Positions 43,156-51,734 of a stretch of 64,000 nucleotides of DNA are shown piece by piece; within the stretch, counting starts at the first letter, position 1, and every line of letters begins with the position of its first letter. The translations under genes were made by a program, and so were the position numbers. The DNA is taken from positions 24,079 through 88,078 of the forward strand of contig CANLOU010000006.1 in assembly GCA_947492995.1 (NCBI GenBank), written 5' to 3'. Origin of the DNA: an uncultured Litoreibacter sp. (GTDB lineage Bacteria > Pseudomonadota > Alphaproteobacteria > Rhodobacterales > Rhodobacteraceae). The notes under the pieces are model-generated. The model was not told the DNA's origin. It searched no databases and worked only from the letters and a program-made list of their open reading frames with translations.

Positions 43156-45344
43156 CCGACTTCACCATGAAAACCGACGCGGACGGCGTCGCCACCATCA
43201 CCTGGGACACCGTGGGCAAATCCATGAACGTCATGAACCAGCAGGGGTTTAACGACCTTGACGCGCTGATCGACAAAGCGCTGGCCGACGACAAGATCAA
43301 GGGCGTCATCATCACCTCCGGCAAGGAGGGGTCGTTCGCGGGCGGCATGGATCTCAACATCATCGCCAAGATGAAAGAGGCCGCAGGCGACAACCCCGCC
43401 AAAGGCCTGATGGACGGGCTGATGGAGACCCACAAAATGCTGCGCAAGATCGAGCGCGGCGGCATGGATGACAAAAACAAGGGCGGCAAACCGATTGCCT
43501 GCGCCATGCAGGGCACCGGGCTTGGCATCGGGTTCGAGATCCCGCTGGCCTGCCACCGCATCTTTGTGGCCGACAACCCCAAGGCCAAGATCGGCCTGCC
43601 AGAGATCATGGTCGGCATCTTCCCCGGCATGGGCGGCACCACCCGGCTGGTGCGCATGATGGGCGCAATGGCGGCCTCGCCCTTCCTGCTGGAAGGCAAG
43701 CTGAGCGACCCCAAAAAGGCCAAGGCGGCCGGGCTGGTGGACGAGGTCGTCCCCGCAGACGAGTTGCTGGCCAAAGCCAAGGAATGGGTCCTGTCGGAGC
43801 CGAAATTTGTCAAACCATGGGACGAAAAGGGCTACAAAATGCCCGGCGGCGCGCCCTATCACCCGGCGGGGTTCATGACCTTCGTGGGGGCCTCGGCGAT
43901 GGTGCATGGCAAGACCATGGGCGTCTACCCGGCGGCCAAGGCGCTGCTCTCGGCCGCCTATGAAGGCGCGATGGTGCCCTTTGACACCGCCCTGAAAATC
44001 GAGGCGCGCTGGTTCACCAACGTGCTGTTGAACCCAAGCTCCGCCAACATGATCCGGTCGCTGTTCATCAACAAAGAGGCTTTGGAAAAAGGCGCAGTCC
44101 GCCCGCAGGGCGTCGACGACCAATCCGTCAAGAAGGTCGGCATCATCGGCGCGGGCATGATGGGCGCGGGCATCGCGCTGGTGTCGGCCTTGGCCGGCAT
44201 CGAAGTGGTGCTGATCGACAGCAAACAAGAGGCCGCCGACAAGGGCAAAGCCTACACCACCGCCTATATGGACAAGGGCATCGCCCGCAAAAAGGCCACC
44301 GAAGAGACGAAAGAGAAGGTGCTTGGCCTCATCAACGCCACCACGGATTACGCCGCCCTTGAGGGCTGCGACCTGATCGTGGAAGCCGTGTTCGAGGACG
44401 TGGGCGTCAAGGCCGAGGTCACCAAGAAGGTGCAGGACGTCGTGGGCAAAGACTGCATCTTTGCCACCAACACATCGACCCTGCCAATCACCGAGCTGGC
44501 GAAGGCCAGCAATGATGAAGAGCAATTCATCGGCATCCACTTCTTCTCGCCGGTGGACAAGATGCTGCTGGTGGAAATCATCAAGGGCCGCAAGACCGGC
44601 GACCGCGCCACGGCCAAGGCTTTGGACTTCGTGCGCCAGATCAAGAAGACGCCCATCGTGGTCAATGATGAACGCTTCTTCTACGCCAACCGCTGCATCA
44701 TCCCCTATATCAACGAGGGCATCCGCATGGTCACCGAGGGCGTGGAACCCGCGCTGATCGAAAACGCCGCCAAGCTGGTCGGCATGCCGCTGGGGCCGCT
44801 GCAACTGGTCGATGAAACCTCCGTCGATCTGGGCGTCAAAATCGCCAAGGCCACCAAGGCCGCTTTGGGCGACGACTATGACGATGCGGTGGACGAAATC
44901 CTGTTCTGGATGGAGGCCGAGGGCCGGTTGGGCCGCAAAGCCAAGGCAGGTTTCTACGCCTATGACGACAAGGGCAAGCGCCAGCTTCTGTGGGACGGGT
45001 TGGAGGCGAAATACCCGGTCTCTGACGATCAGCCAGAACTGTCCGAGGTGCAAAACCGCCTGCTATTCGCACAGGTGCTGGAGGCCGTGCGCGCCATTGA
45101 AGACAACGTGCTTTTGGACATTCGCGAGGGCGATGTCGGCGCCATTCTGGGCTGGGGCTTTGCGCCTTGGTCGGGCGGGCCGCTGTCATGGCTCGACATG
45201 GTCGGCACACCCTGGGCGGCTGAGACCACCAACGCGTTGGCGGCCAAACATGGCGAGCGGTTCAAAGCCCCCGACCTGCTGGAAGACATGGCCGCAAAGG
45301 GTCAGGAATTTTACGGACGGTTCGACCCGGCCAAAGCGGCCTGA
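43152..45344 (+). CDS. fadB: Multifunctional enoyl-CoA hydratase / 3-hydroxyacyl-CoA dehydrogenase (FadB/FadJ type)
   Basis: A 730-aa bifunctional beta-oxidation enzyme. The N-terminal crotonase domain (about residues 1-300) has SFAGGMDLN and GLPEIMVGIFPGMGGTTRL; both catalytic glutamates are recognisable (EIPLACH and LPEIMVG regions). The 3-hydroxyacyl-CoA dehydrogenase domain starts with VGIIGAGMMGAGIAL (NAD motif) and has FIGIHFFSPVDKMLLVEII, containing the catalytic histidine. The helical C-terminal domain has YANRCIIPYINEG and GWGFAPWSGGPLSWLD. Length matches the family (700-730 aa). A rho-independent terminator closes the operon. Confidence 0.95.
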   Translation: MTDFTMKTDADGVATITWDTVGKSMNVMNQQGFNDLDALIDKALADDKIKGVIITSGKEGSFAGGMDLNIIAKMKEAAGDNPAKGLMDGLMETHKMLRKIERGGMDDKNKGGKPIACAMQGTGLGIGFEIPLACHRIFVADNPKAKIGLPEIMVGIFPGMGGTTRLVRMMGAMAASPFLLEGKLSDPKKAKAAGLVDEVVPADELLAKAKEWVLSEPKFVKPWDEKGYKMPGGAPYHPAGFMTFVGASAMVHGKTMGVYPAAKALLSAAYEGAMVPFDTALKIEARWFTNVLLNPSSANMIRSLFINKEALEKGAVRPQGVDDQSVKKVGIIGAGMMGAGIALVSALAGIEVVLIDSKQEAADKGKAYTTAYMDKGIARKKATEETKEKVLGLINATTDYAALEGCDLIVEAVFEDVGVKAEVTKKVQDVVGKDCIFATNTSTLPITELAKASNDEEQFIGIHFFSPVDKMLLVEIIKGRKTGDRATAKALDFVRQIKKTPIVVNDERFFYANRCIIPYINEGIRMVTEGVEPALIENAAKLVGMPLGPLQLVDETSVDLGVKIAKATKAALGDDYDDAVDEILFWMEAEGRLGRKAKAGFYAYDDKGKRQLLWDGLEAKYPVSDDQPELSEVQNRLLFAQVLEAVRAIEDNVLLDIREGDVGAILGWGFAPWSGGPLSWLDMVGTPWAAETTNALAAKHGERFKAPDLLEDMAAKGQEFYGRFDPAKAA

Positions 45345-45367
45345 ACGCCCTAGACACCACACCAAAC

Positions 45368-45397
45368 AAAGGCCCGCATCTGAGTGCGGGCCTTTTT
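45368..45397 (+). terminator. Rho-independent terminator of the beta-oxidation operon
   Basis: AAAGGCCCGCA (45368-45378), a 6-base loop, TGCGGGCCTTT and a run of five T form a textbook terminator 24 bases after the fadB stop. The A-run on the other side also allows a weaker reverse stop. Confidence 0.9.
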
Positions 45398-45567
45398 CAT
45401 TGAACCGCCCCGACGCAACTGACCCGTCTGTCAGCAGGTAGATCGCGGGCGCGTTGGCGCCCCTATCGCGCTGGTTTTCGCTCGACAGGTCAGGCTCGCA
45501 AAAATACCATCGCGGCCACTGGGTGGGACCAATTCACCACCCCCTGATCTTACCGAAAGGCCGAACC

Positions 45568-45948
45568 ATGAGCGCATTTGACGAGGACCTGTTCCTCAAG
45601 GGCTTGGAGCAACGCAAGGCAACTTTGGGGGCGGACTATGTCGAAAAGAACCTCGCCGCCGCCGATGAGTTTACCCGCCCCTTTCAGGAAGCGATGACCG
45701 CATGGTGCTGGGGCTTTGGCTGGGGCGACGATGTGATCGACGCCAAAACGCGCTCCATGATGAACCTGTCGATGATCGGGGCCTTGGGCAAGATGAGCGA
45801 ATGGGAAATTCACTGCCGCGGCGCGATCAGCAACGGGGTCACGCAGGACGAGCTGCGCGCGATCATCCATGTGATCGGCATCTATTGCGGCGTGCCGCAG
45901 GCCCTGGAATGCTTCCGGGTCGCCCGCAGGGTGCTTGAGGACGGATAG
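45568..45948 (+). CDS. Carboxymuconolactone decarboxylase family protein
   Basis: A 126-aa AhpD-fold protein. It has the four-helix CMD domain with EFTRPFQEAMTAWCWGFGWG and NLSMIGALGKMSEWEIHCRG, then VTQDELRAIIHVIGIYCGVP. The closest type is 4-carboxymuconolactone decarboxylase (PcaC) rather than peroxidase AhpD, as no CxxC pair is present. The ATG at 45568 is chosen as it starts at the family N-terminus; the frame extends 38 codons further into a region with hairpins. It stands alone between two terminators. Confidence 0.87.
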   Translation: MSAFDEDLFLKGLEQRKATLGADYVEKNLAAADEFTRPFQEAMTAWCWGFGWGDDVIDAKTRSMMNLSMIGALGKMSEWEIHCRGAISNGVTQDELRAIIHVIGIYCGVPQALECFRVARRVLEDG

Positions 45949-45960
45949 ACGCCCAAAAAG

Positions 45961-45990
45961 AAAGGCCCGCTCAGCAGAGCGGGCCTTTTC
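45961..45990. terminator. Rho-independent terminator after the CMD-family gene
   Basis: AAAGGCCCGCT, loop CAGCAG, AGCGGGCCTTT and a T-run, with a run of A before it (from about 45955). The hairpin sits between convergent genes (CMD family and Hint protein) and could work in both directions. Confidence 0.88.
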
Positions 45991-46030
45991 CTTGGGAACT
46001 GTCGTACTGACTAAGTCTTACAGAGAATTC

Positions 46031-46648
46031 TTAAATCCAGCCGGCCTTGATTTTGCGGCCGCGCTGCTTGCGGTCGGCCTCGGACATGTTGCGTATCAGC
46101 AAGCGCGACTGGCGGTCATCAAGCGGCAGGAAGTTGTTCACGCCTGCCGCATCCGGAACGTCAAAAAACAGCCCGCCTTCGGCCACCACGGTTTGTGGCG
46201 CGTCAAACACCAGCGTGATATGCGCCATTGGCCCTGCCACACGTGCCCGCGCGATGCCGCGATAGCCCACCAATGCCTCCGCCTGGACAGAAACGCATCC
46301 GTGCCCGAACAGCGCGCCGGCGGCGTCGTCTTCGATCACCACCCGCATGCCGGGGGACAACATCATGGCTTTCTCATTGCCCAGCGCGCCTTCCGGCACC
46401 AGCAGCGGCCATTGGCCCGCAGCGGCGGCATGGGCTGACACGCTCAGCTCGCCGCGTTCAATTCCGATGATTTTCTGCTCGCCATTCTCGGCCGTCAGCA
46501 CTGTGTCGCCAACCTTAAGCTCTTCCACCTTGGTCCAGGCGTAGCGCGTCGCCACCTCTGTGCCTGCGAAAAACCCCGGAGCCGGAGCCACGTTCAGCAC
46601 CAAAGGTGCAACGGCTTTGGAAGCCTTACGGTTCGATTTGAAAAACAT
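46031..46648 (-). CDS. Hint-domain (Hedgehog/intein-type) protein with altered splice-site residue
   Basis: A 205-aa protein of the Hint domain family common in roseobacters. The core reads GFFAGTEVATRYAWTKVEEL, then KVGDTVLTAENGEQKIIGIE, matching Hint block A (usually G-C-F-x-x-G-T). The nucleophilic cysteine position is replaced by phenylalanine at residue 26. The later block has the usual PLLVPEGALGN and LSPGMRVVIEDD. Without the nucleophile self-cleavage would fail, so a role as a structural or inactivated domain is likely. The ATG at 46648 is preferred over an upstream GTG at 46657. Confidence 0.8.
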   Translation of the reverse strand: MFFKSNRKASKAVAPLVLNVAPAPGFFAGTEVATRYAWTKVEELKVGDTVLTAENGEQKIIGIERGELSVSAHAAAAGQWPLLVPEGALGNEKAMMLSPGMRVVIEDDAAGALFGHGCVSVQAEALVGYRGIARARVAGPMAHITLVFDAPQTVVAEGGLFFDVPDAAGVNNFLPLDDRQSRLLIRNMSEADRKQRGRKIKAGWI

Positions 46649-46764
46649 CAGTCCCACCTGTCGTTTGTATTCGATTGGGGGATTTATGCGGTCGGAACTG
46701 GCCGCTGGTTCGGCGGCAAAAAGGTCATTTCAGGGCAGATTGTGTCCGAATTGAGAACAATGCC

Positions 46765-47415
46765 TCAGTCGAAGCGATAGCCGAACCGCTCAATATCCTG
46801 CGCCGCCAGCTGGCCCATCAGCCGCTTGTCGGCCAGCCCGTAATAGCCCTGATAGGCCGCGCCGCGGTCGGACGCATTGTCATGCGGGAAGGGTTGCAGC
46901 TTCAGGCCAATAAGGGCCTCCAGCTTTGGCAGGTCCTCGTCCAGATGCTCCAGCCGGACGAACAGATCGCAATGCTCGCGGCCATCCGCGCCGGTGACAT
47001 AGCGCCCATAGGGATTGGCCTGAAAGGTCGCCTTGGTGTGGTCGTGGTTCAGAAACTCGCTAAAATTCGATTGTTTCGCGATGCGCACCGCCTCGTGGTA
47101 GAAATTCTGCGTTTGCAGCCAGTGGTAGTAGCTGACCATCCGGTCCCACGGGTTGCGCACCATGCAGAACACTTTGGCGTCGGCCACCTGCTGGCGCGTC
47201 ACCAGCCCGTCAATGTCAAACAGCGTCGAATGCTTCCACAGCCGCCCTGCGGCGGCCACGTCTTTGACCCGCGTACGCCGCTTGATGGCTTTCGGCGTGT
47301 CACCCAGCATCACGTCATCCTTGGCCGCCCGGTTCTCCAGGGCCAGCGCCATCGAGGTGCCGCCCGTTTTGGGGATATGGATGAAGATGTAGCCGTGTTT
47401 GGGTGAATAAATCAT
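46765..47415 (-). CDS. Sulfotransferase family 2-type protein
   Basis: A 216-aa putative sulfotransferase. The 5'-phosphosulfate loop is seen as YIFIHIPKTGGTSMALAL (PKTGGTS), near the N-terminus. The 3'-phosphate region is VRNPWDRMVSYYHWLQ. These are the PAPS-binding signatures of Golgi-type and bacterial carbohydrate sulfotransferases. No transmembrane helix is evident. Starts at an ATG overlapping the DMT gene's stop (ATGA), though an upstream extension of the frame is open. Confidence 0.85.
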   Translation of the reverse strand: MIYSPKHGYIFIHIPKTGGTSMALALENRAAKDDVMLGDTPKAIKRRTRVKDVAAAGRLWKHSTLFDIDGLVTRQQVADAKVFCMVRNPWDRMVSYYHWLQTQNFYHEAVRIAKQSNFSEFLNHDHTKATFQANPYGRYVTGADGREHCDLFVRLEHLDEDLPKLEALIGLKLQPFPHDNASDRGAAYQGYYGLADKRLMGQLAAQDIERFGYRFD

Positions 47416-48323
47416 GTGCTCTCCTGCCCGCTGCGCAGGATGATGACCACGCCCGCGCAAATAATCAACGCAATGCCCGCCAGCCCGATCAGGTCCGGCA
47501 GCTCGCCCCATAACACGTAGGACCAAAAGCCCGCGGAGATCAGAAACGAATATTCAAACACCGCGACGCGGCTGGCCTCCGCCATTTGATAGGCCCGCGT
47601 GATCAACCCGATGGCCACCAGCGACACCAGCCCCTGCGCCCCCGTCCAGAACACCGCGCTGAAGGTCCAGACCTGCCAGCCCGTGCCGAAAAACCCGTCG
47701 ACCGCCGGGTCGGTCACATCGCCCGCGACTGCGAACCAGACCACTCCCAACGCGCCCCAAACGCCCAACACGAAGAAGAACCCCGCCAGCAGGGCAATGG
47801 TCCCCTCCCCCTCGCAATATTGCCGGGTGCAAATCGCCCCGAACCCGTAAAGCGCGCCGGCCAGCACCGGGATCAGGGAAAACGCGCTGAACGCCCCCGC
47901 CTCCGGCCTCAGCATCACCAGCACGCCCGCAAAGACCAGCCCCACCGCGATGACCCGCCACTTGCCCACCGGCAGCCCGAAGAACAACGCGGAGAACACC
48001 AGCACAAAGATCGGCGCCGTAAACAGCCCCGCCCCAACCTGCGCGATTGGCAGCACCGCCAGCGCCCCGAAGTAAAGCACCATCGCCGTGGCGATGAAAA
48101 AGCTGCGCACGGCAACCGCGCCGACCCGCACCGGCCTGACCTGCCACCCCAAAACCAGCGCCAGCGGCACCAGCAGGGCCAGCACAAAGCATGACCGCGC
48201 GAAATGGAACTGCCACAGTCCAATGTCCTGCGCCACCACCCGCACAAAATTGTCGATGAACCCCATCAGCGCCATGCCGGTCACCGCAAACAGCGCCGCT
48301 TGGGTGGTCCGTGATGCCGCCAT
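47412..48323 (-). CDS. EamA/DMT-family transporter
   Basis: A 303-aa membrane protein with ten hydrophobic helices in two EamA repeats (FAVTGMALMGFIDNFVRVVA in the first; TRAYQMAEASRVAVFEYSF in the second). It resembles S-adenosylmethionine- or riboflavin-type DMT permeases, but the substrate cannot be assigned. It is co-transcribed with the sulfotransferase and is divergent from an acyl-CoA ligase; a palindrome lies between them. Confidence 0.87.
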   Translation of the reverse strand: MAASRTTQAALFAVTGMALMGFIDNFVRVVAQDIGLWQFHFARSCFVLALLVPLALVLGWQVRPVRVGAVAVRSFFIATAMVLYFGALAVLPIAQVGAGLFTAPIFVLVFSALFFGLPVGKWRVIAVGLVFAGVLVMLRPEAGAFSAFSLIPVLAGALYGFGAICTRQYCEGEGTIALLAGFFFVLGVWGALGVVWFAVAGDVTDPAVDGFFGTGWQVWTFSAVFWTGAQGLVSLVAIGLITRAYQMAEASRVAVFEYSFLISAGFWSYVLWGELPDLIGLAGIALIICAGVVIILRSGQEST

Positions 48324-48347
48324 GAAATCCTCGTTTTCCCTCTTTCC

Positions 48348-48362
48348 AAATGTCTGACATTT
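48348..48362. promoter_or_regulatory. Palindrome AAATGTC-T-GACATTT between divergent genes
   Basis: Perfect 7-bp arms around one base lie in the 83-bp gap between the DMT gene (minus) and the acyl-CoA ligase gene (plus). The form fits an operator for a dimeric repressor (TetR/GntR type) acting on both. Confidence 0.45.
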
Positions 48363-48406
48363 CTACAGTATCCGAGTCCAGCGAATGACAGTTTGGGAGA
48401 GCTGAA

Positions 48407-50032
48407 ATGGGTTGGATGTCAGACGAGGCGGGCCTCGAAAAACGCGCCGCAAATTACGTGCCGCTGACGCCGCTCAGCCACCTCAACCGCGCCAAAACGG
48501 TGTTCCCAAACAAGGAAGCGCTGGTCTATGGGCAGCGCCGCTACACCTACGCCCAGTACCACGCCCGCGTCAGCCAACTGGCCTCCGCCCTGCATCAGCG
48601 CGGCATCAAGCCGGGCGATGTGGTCGCCACCCTGATCCCCAACCTCCCCGCGCAGGCCGAGGCGCATTTCGGCGTGCCCGCCTGCGGCGCGGTGCTCAAC
48701 ACCATCAACACGCGGCTCGACACCGGCACGGTGGCCTACATCTTCGACCACGGCGAGGCCAAGATCGTGCTCTGCGACACGCAGTTCCTGCCGCTGGCCG
48801 AGGCCGCCAAGGAGGCCTGCGAGGGCGACGGCCCCGAAATCATCGAGGTGGCCGACCCCCAGGCCGACTACCCTGCCACCGGCCGCTTCCCCGAATATGA
48901 GGACGTGCTCAACGGCGGCGACCCCGCCTTCCAATGGCTGATGCCCGAGGATGAATGGGAAAGCCTGTCGCTCAACTACACCTCGGGCACCACGGGCCGC
49001 CCCAAGGGCGTGGTCTACCACCACCGCGGCGCCTATCTGATGACCATGGGCACCGTGATCTCGTGGCGCATGCAGCTGCATCCCAAATTCCTGGCCATCG
49101 TGCCGCTGTTTCACTGCAACGGCTGGAACCACACCTGGATGATGCCGGTGCTTGGCGGCACCGTGCATTGCTGCCGCGACATCACGCCGGACGCCATCTA
49201 CACCGCCATCGCCGATGAAGGCGTCACCCATTTCGGCGGCGCGCCCATCGTGCTCAACATGATCGTCAACGCCCCCGACAGCGCGCGCAAGCCGTTCGAC
49301 CACACGGTCGAGGTCTTCACCGCAGGCGCCCCCCCCGCCCCCGCCACGTTGGCCAAGATCGAAACGCTGGGCTTCAACGTCACGCAGGTCTACGGGCTGA
49401 CCGAAACCTATGGCCATGTCACCGAATGCGTCTGGGACAGCGACTGGGACGCGGCCACACAAGACGAGAAATCCAGCCTCAAGGCCCGCCAGGGCGTGGC
49501 CTTCCCGATGATGGAATATGTCACCGTGGTGGATGAGCAGAACAATCAGGTCCCCATGGACAAACAAACCCAGGGCGAGATTGTCATGCGCGGCAACGCG
49601 GTGATGAAGGGCTACCTGAAAAACCCCGACGCCACGAACGAGGCCTTTGAAGGCGGCCATTTCCATTCCGGCGACATCGCCTTCCAACACCCTGACACCC
49701 ATATCCAGATCGCCGACCGCGCCAAGGACATCATCATCTCCGGTGGCGAAAACATCTCCAGCGTCGAGGTCGAGGGCGTGCTTATGTCCCACCCTGACGT
49801 CAACCTCTGCGCCGTGGTCGCCAAACCCGATGACAAATGGGGCGAAGTCCCCTGCGCCTTCGTCGAACTCAAAGCCGGTGCAAAGGAAGACGCGCAGGCC
49901 CTGATCGACCACGCGCGCGCCCAGCTTGCAGGCTTCAAGACCCCCAAACAGGTGGTCTTTCAGGAGCTTCCCAAAACCTCCACCGGCAAAATCCAGAAAT
50001 TCGAACTCCGCACCCTCGCCAAGTCATTCTAG
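48407..50032 (+). CDS. Medium-chain acyl-CoA ligase, DmdB-like
   Basis: A 541-aa adenylate-forming ligase. The P-loop is LNYTSGTTGRPKGVVYHHRG, the A5 motif VYGLTETYGHVTECVW, the A7/A8 region HSGDIAFQHPDTHIQIADRAKD (cited in part: HSGDIAF and ISGGENISSVEVEG), and the C-terminal lysine is in TSTGKIQKFELR. It resembles the roseobacter group that includes methylmercaptopropionate-CoA ligase DmdB, which would pair with the DmdC-like dehydrogenase at 36215. Substrate range in this group is broad, so the assignment is tentative. GGGAGAG precedes the ATG. Confidence 0.87.
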   Translation: MGWMSDEAGLEKRAANYVPLTPLSHLNRAKTVFPNKEALVYGQRRYTYAQYHARVSQLASALHQRGIKPGDVVATLIPNLPAQAEAHFGVPACGAVLNTINTRLDTGTVAYIFDHGEAKIVLCDTQFLPLAEAAKEACEGDGPEIIEVADPQADYPATGRFPEYEDVLNGGDPAFQWLMPEDEWESLSLNYTSGTTGRPKGVVYHHRGAYLMTMGTVISWRMQLHPKFLAIVPLFHCNGWNHTWMMPVLGGTVHCCRDITPDAIYTAIADEGVTHFGGAPIVLNMIVNAPDSARKPFDHTVEVFTAGAPPAPATLAKIETLGFNVTQVYGLTETYGHVTECVWDSDWDAATQDEKSSLKARQGVAFPMMEYVTVVDEQNNQVPMDKQTQGEIVMRGNAVMKGYLKNPDATNEAFEGGHFHSGDIAFQHPDTHIQIADRAKDIIISGGENISSVEVEGVLMSHPDVNLCAVVAKPDDKWGEVPCAFVELKAGAKEDAQALIDHARAQLAGFKTPKQVVFQELPKTSTGKIQKFELRTLAKSF

Positions 50033-50060
50033 GCCAAAACACGTTCAGCCCCTCCCCCCA

Positions 50061-50169
50061 TCATTGTTCCAAAAATATCCCGGGGGAGGAGCGCAGCGAC
50101 GGGGGCAGAGCCCCCAAATAAAGACTCTGGGGCAGAGCCCCCTAAATAAAGACTCCGGGGCAAAGCCCC
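50061..50169. repeat. CATTGTTCCAAAAATATC element plus 2.5 tandem 28-bp G-rich hairpin repeats
   Basis: After the ligase stop comes the same element as at 29172 (here 50061-50086). Units of 28 bp follow at 50101-50128 and 50129-50156, with a partial third to 50169. Each is a GGGGCAGAGCCCC-type hairpin followed by AAATAAAGACTC. The set probably ends transcription and prevents read-through into the MATE gene. Confidence 0.75.
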
Positions 50170-50214
50170 ACATTTTAACAACGCACTCAGCGTGAAAACG
50201 GGTTAGTCACCTCT

Positions 50215-51570
50215 ATGACCGCAAAGCCCGACCTCCTCACCCCCACAACCGGCGACATTTTCGCCATGTCATGGCCCATGGCCCTGCGGGCGGTGATGAT
50301 GTTCTCCATCGTCATCATCGACCTCTATCTGGTCTCCTCGCTGGGCGAGGAAGCTGTGGCCGCCATTGGCATCGCAACGGTAATCATCGGTATGCTGATC
50401 GGAACCACCTCGGCCTTCGCCAATGCGATGCAGATCAAGGTGGCGCAGGCCTTCGGGACCGGGGACGCGCTCACCCTCAAAACCGCCTTCTACGCGGGCC
50501 TGGCCATCAATGTGACGCTGGTTCTGTCTGGCGTGGTCCTCATTCTGCTGTTCGGCAACGCCGTCATAAATGCGCTGGCCCATTCGCCCGGGATCGCGGC
50601 GGGCGCCTCCGCCTATCTCACTATCTTCACGCTGGTCTTGTTGGCAGAATCCGTCAGCGCGTCGCTGACCAGCCTCTTTAATGGCTGCGGGCGCACGCGG
50701 CTGGCCTTCTACAGCTTCCTGATCTCCGGCCCCGTCAATGTCGTCTCCAGCATCGTGCTGATCTACGGCCTCTACGGCTTTCCCGAAATGGGCCTCGCAG
50801 GGGCCGCATGGGGGTCCTTCATCGGCGCGGCGCTGCGGCTGGTCTATCTGTCGGCACGGATGGTTCACAGCCACGGGCTGAGCTTCGGCATCTCCGGCTG
50901 GGCCAATGACAGCCTGCCCCGATCGACCCGCAAACAATTCGCCTTCTCATGGCCGATCGCGGCCACCTTCATCTCCATGACCTTTGCCTATCAGGCCTGC
51001 GCGGCGATCCATGCCAATCTCAGCGTCTATGAATTCGCGGCGATCACGCTCATCATGCCATGGGTCCGCATCGCGGGGCAGCTCAGCTACACATGGACCC
51101 AAGCCACGGGCATTCTGGTCGCGCAATCGCTGGGCAAGGCGCGGTCCAGCGCTGCGCTCGACGCCTTCCTCAGCCGCGCATGGCGGGGGGCTTTTGTTGC
51201 GGCGCTCATCGTGTCGACCGCCTATGCCATCATCATCTTGTCGACCGGCTGGATCTATGCCGATCTGGCCGACCAGACCCGCGCCGCCCTTTTCAGCTTC
51301 CTGCCGGTGCTGCTGGTGGTCCCCTTCCCGCGCGTCTCGAATGCGATTTGCGGCAATGTTTTGCGCGCGGCGGGTGACAGCAAATCCTCGATGAATATCA
51401 GCCTGATCGGCAACTGGGTCTTCATGGTCCCCGCCACGGCCATCTGCGTGCTGGTCCTGGACCTCTCCGTCACATGGGTCTTCGCGCTGTTCTTGCTGGA
51501 AGAGCTGGTCAAATTCCCCTTCTTCCACCGCCGCATCTGGAGCAAAGAGTGGCACAAGCTGCAAAACTAG
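50215..51570 (+). CDS. MATE family efflux transporter (NorM-like)
   Basis: A 451-aa membrane protein with about twelve helices. MatE repeat 1 has DIFAMSWPMALRAVMMFSIV and LVSSLGEEAVAAIGIAT; repeat 2 has FAYQACAAIHANLSVYEFAA and ARSSAALDAFLSRAWR. This is the second MATE protein in the window and is not similar enough to the DinF-like one to be a duplicate. Substrate unknown. It has no gene close upstream in its own orientation beyond the hairpin repeats. Confidence 0.87.
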   Translation: MTAKPDLLTPTTGDIFAMSWPMALRAVMMFSIVIIDLYLVSSLGEEAVAAIGIATVIIGMLIGTTSAFANAMQIKVAQAFGTGDALTLKTAFYAGLAINVTLVLSGVVLILLFGNAVINALAHSPGIAAGASAYLTIFTLVLLAESVSASLTSLFNGCGRTRLAFYSFLISGPVNVVSSIVLIYGLYGFPEMGLAGAAWGSFIGAALRLVYLSARMVHSHGLSFGISGWANDSLPRSTRKQFAFSWPIAATFISMTFAYQACAAIHANLSVYEFAAITLIMPWVRIAGQLSYTWTQATGILVAQSLGKARSSAALDAFLSRAWRGAFVAALIVSTAYAIIILSTGWIYADLADQTRAALFSFLPVLLVVPFPRVSNAICGNVLRAAGDSKSSMNISLIGNWVFMVPATAICVLVLDLSVTWVFALFLLEELVKFPFFHRRIWSKEWHKLQN

Positions 51571-51591
51571 GCCCCGAAACGCCGGTAAATG

Positions 51592-51658
51592 AGTGGTTAA
51601 CGCCGCAGCGGAAACTCAATCCTATCAAGGCCTTACAAATTCCGACGCACGCGTCGCG
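51592..51658 (+). repeat. Second copy of the AGTGGTTAA / TCCGACGCA(T/C)GCGTCG element
   Basis: AGTGGTTAA at 51592-51600 and TCCGACGCACGCGTCG at 51641-51656 are separated by nearly the same distance as in the copy at 17064-17131 (49 versus 50 bases from start to start), with scattered identity between. The palindrome core is CGACGC-AC-GCGTCG. It lies in the 164-bp gap between the MATE gene and the hypothetical protein gene. Confidence 0.55.
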
Positions 51659-51734
51659 CTCAAACCATTTGAGCCTGCCTCGATTTCCGTCTAGCGTAGC
51701 GCGATAACAAGTAAAAACAGGCAAGCCGCACCAA

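Noticed and set aside
43083..45053. Minus-strand open frame of 656 codons opposite fadB
   Set aside because: Shadow frame; the plus-strand enzyme shows all expected catalytic blocks.
50101..50169. CRISPR array
   Set aside because: The 28-bp units are directly adjacent with no unique spacers, and no cas genes are present.
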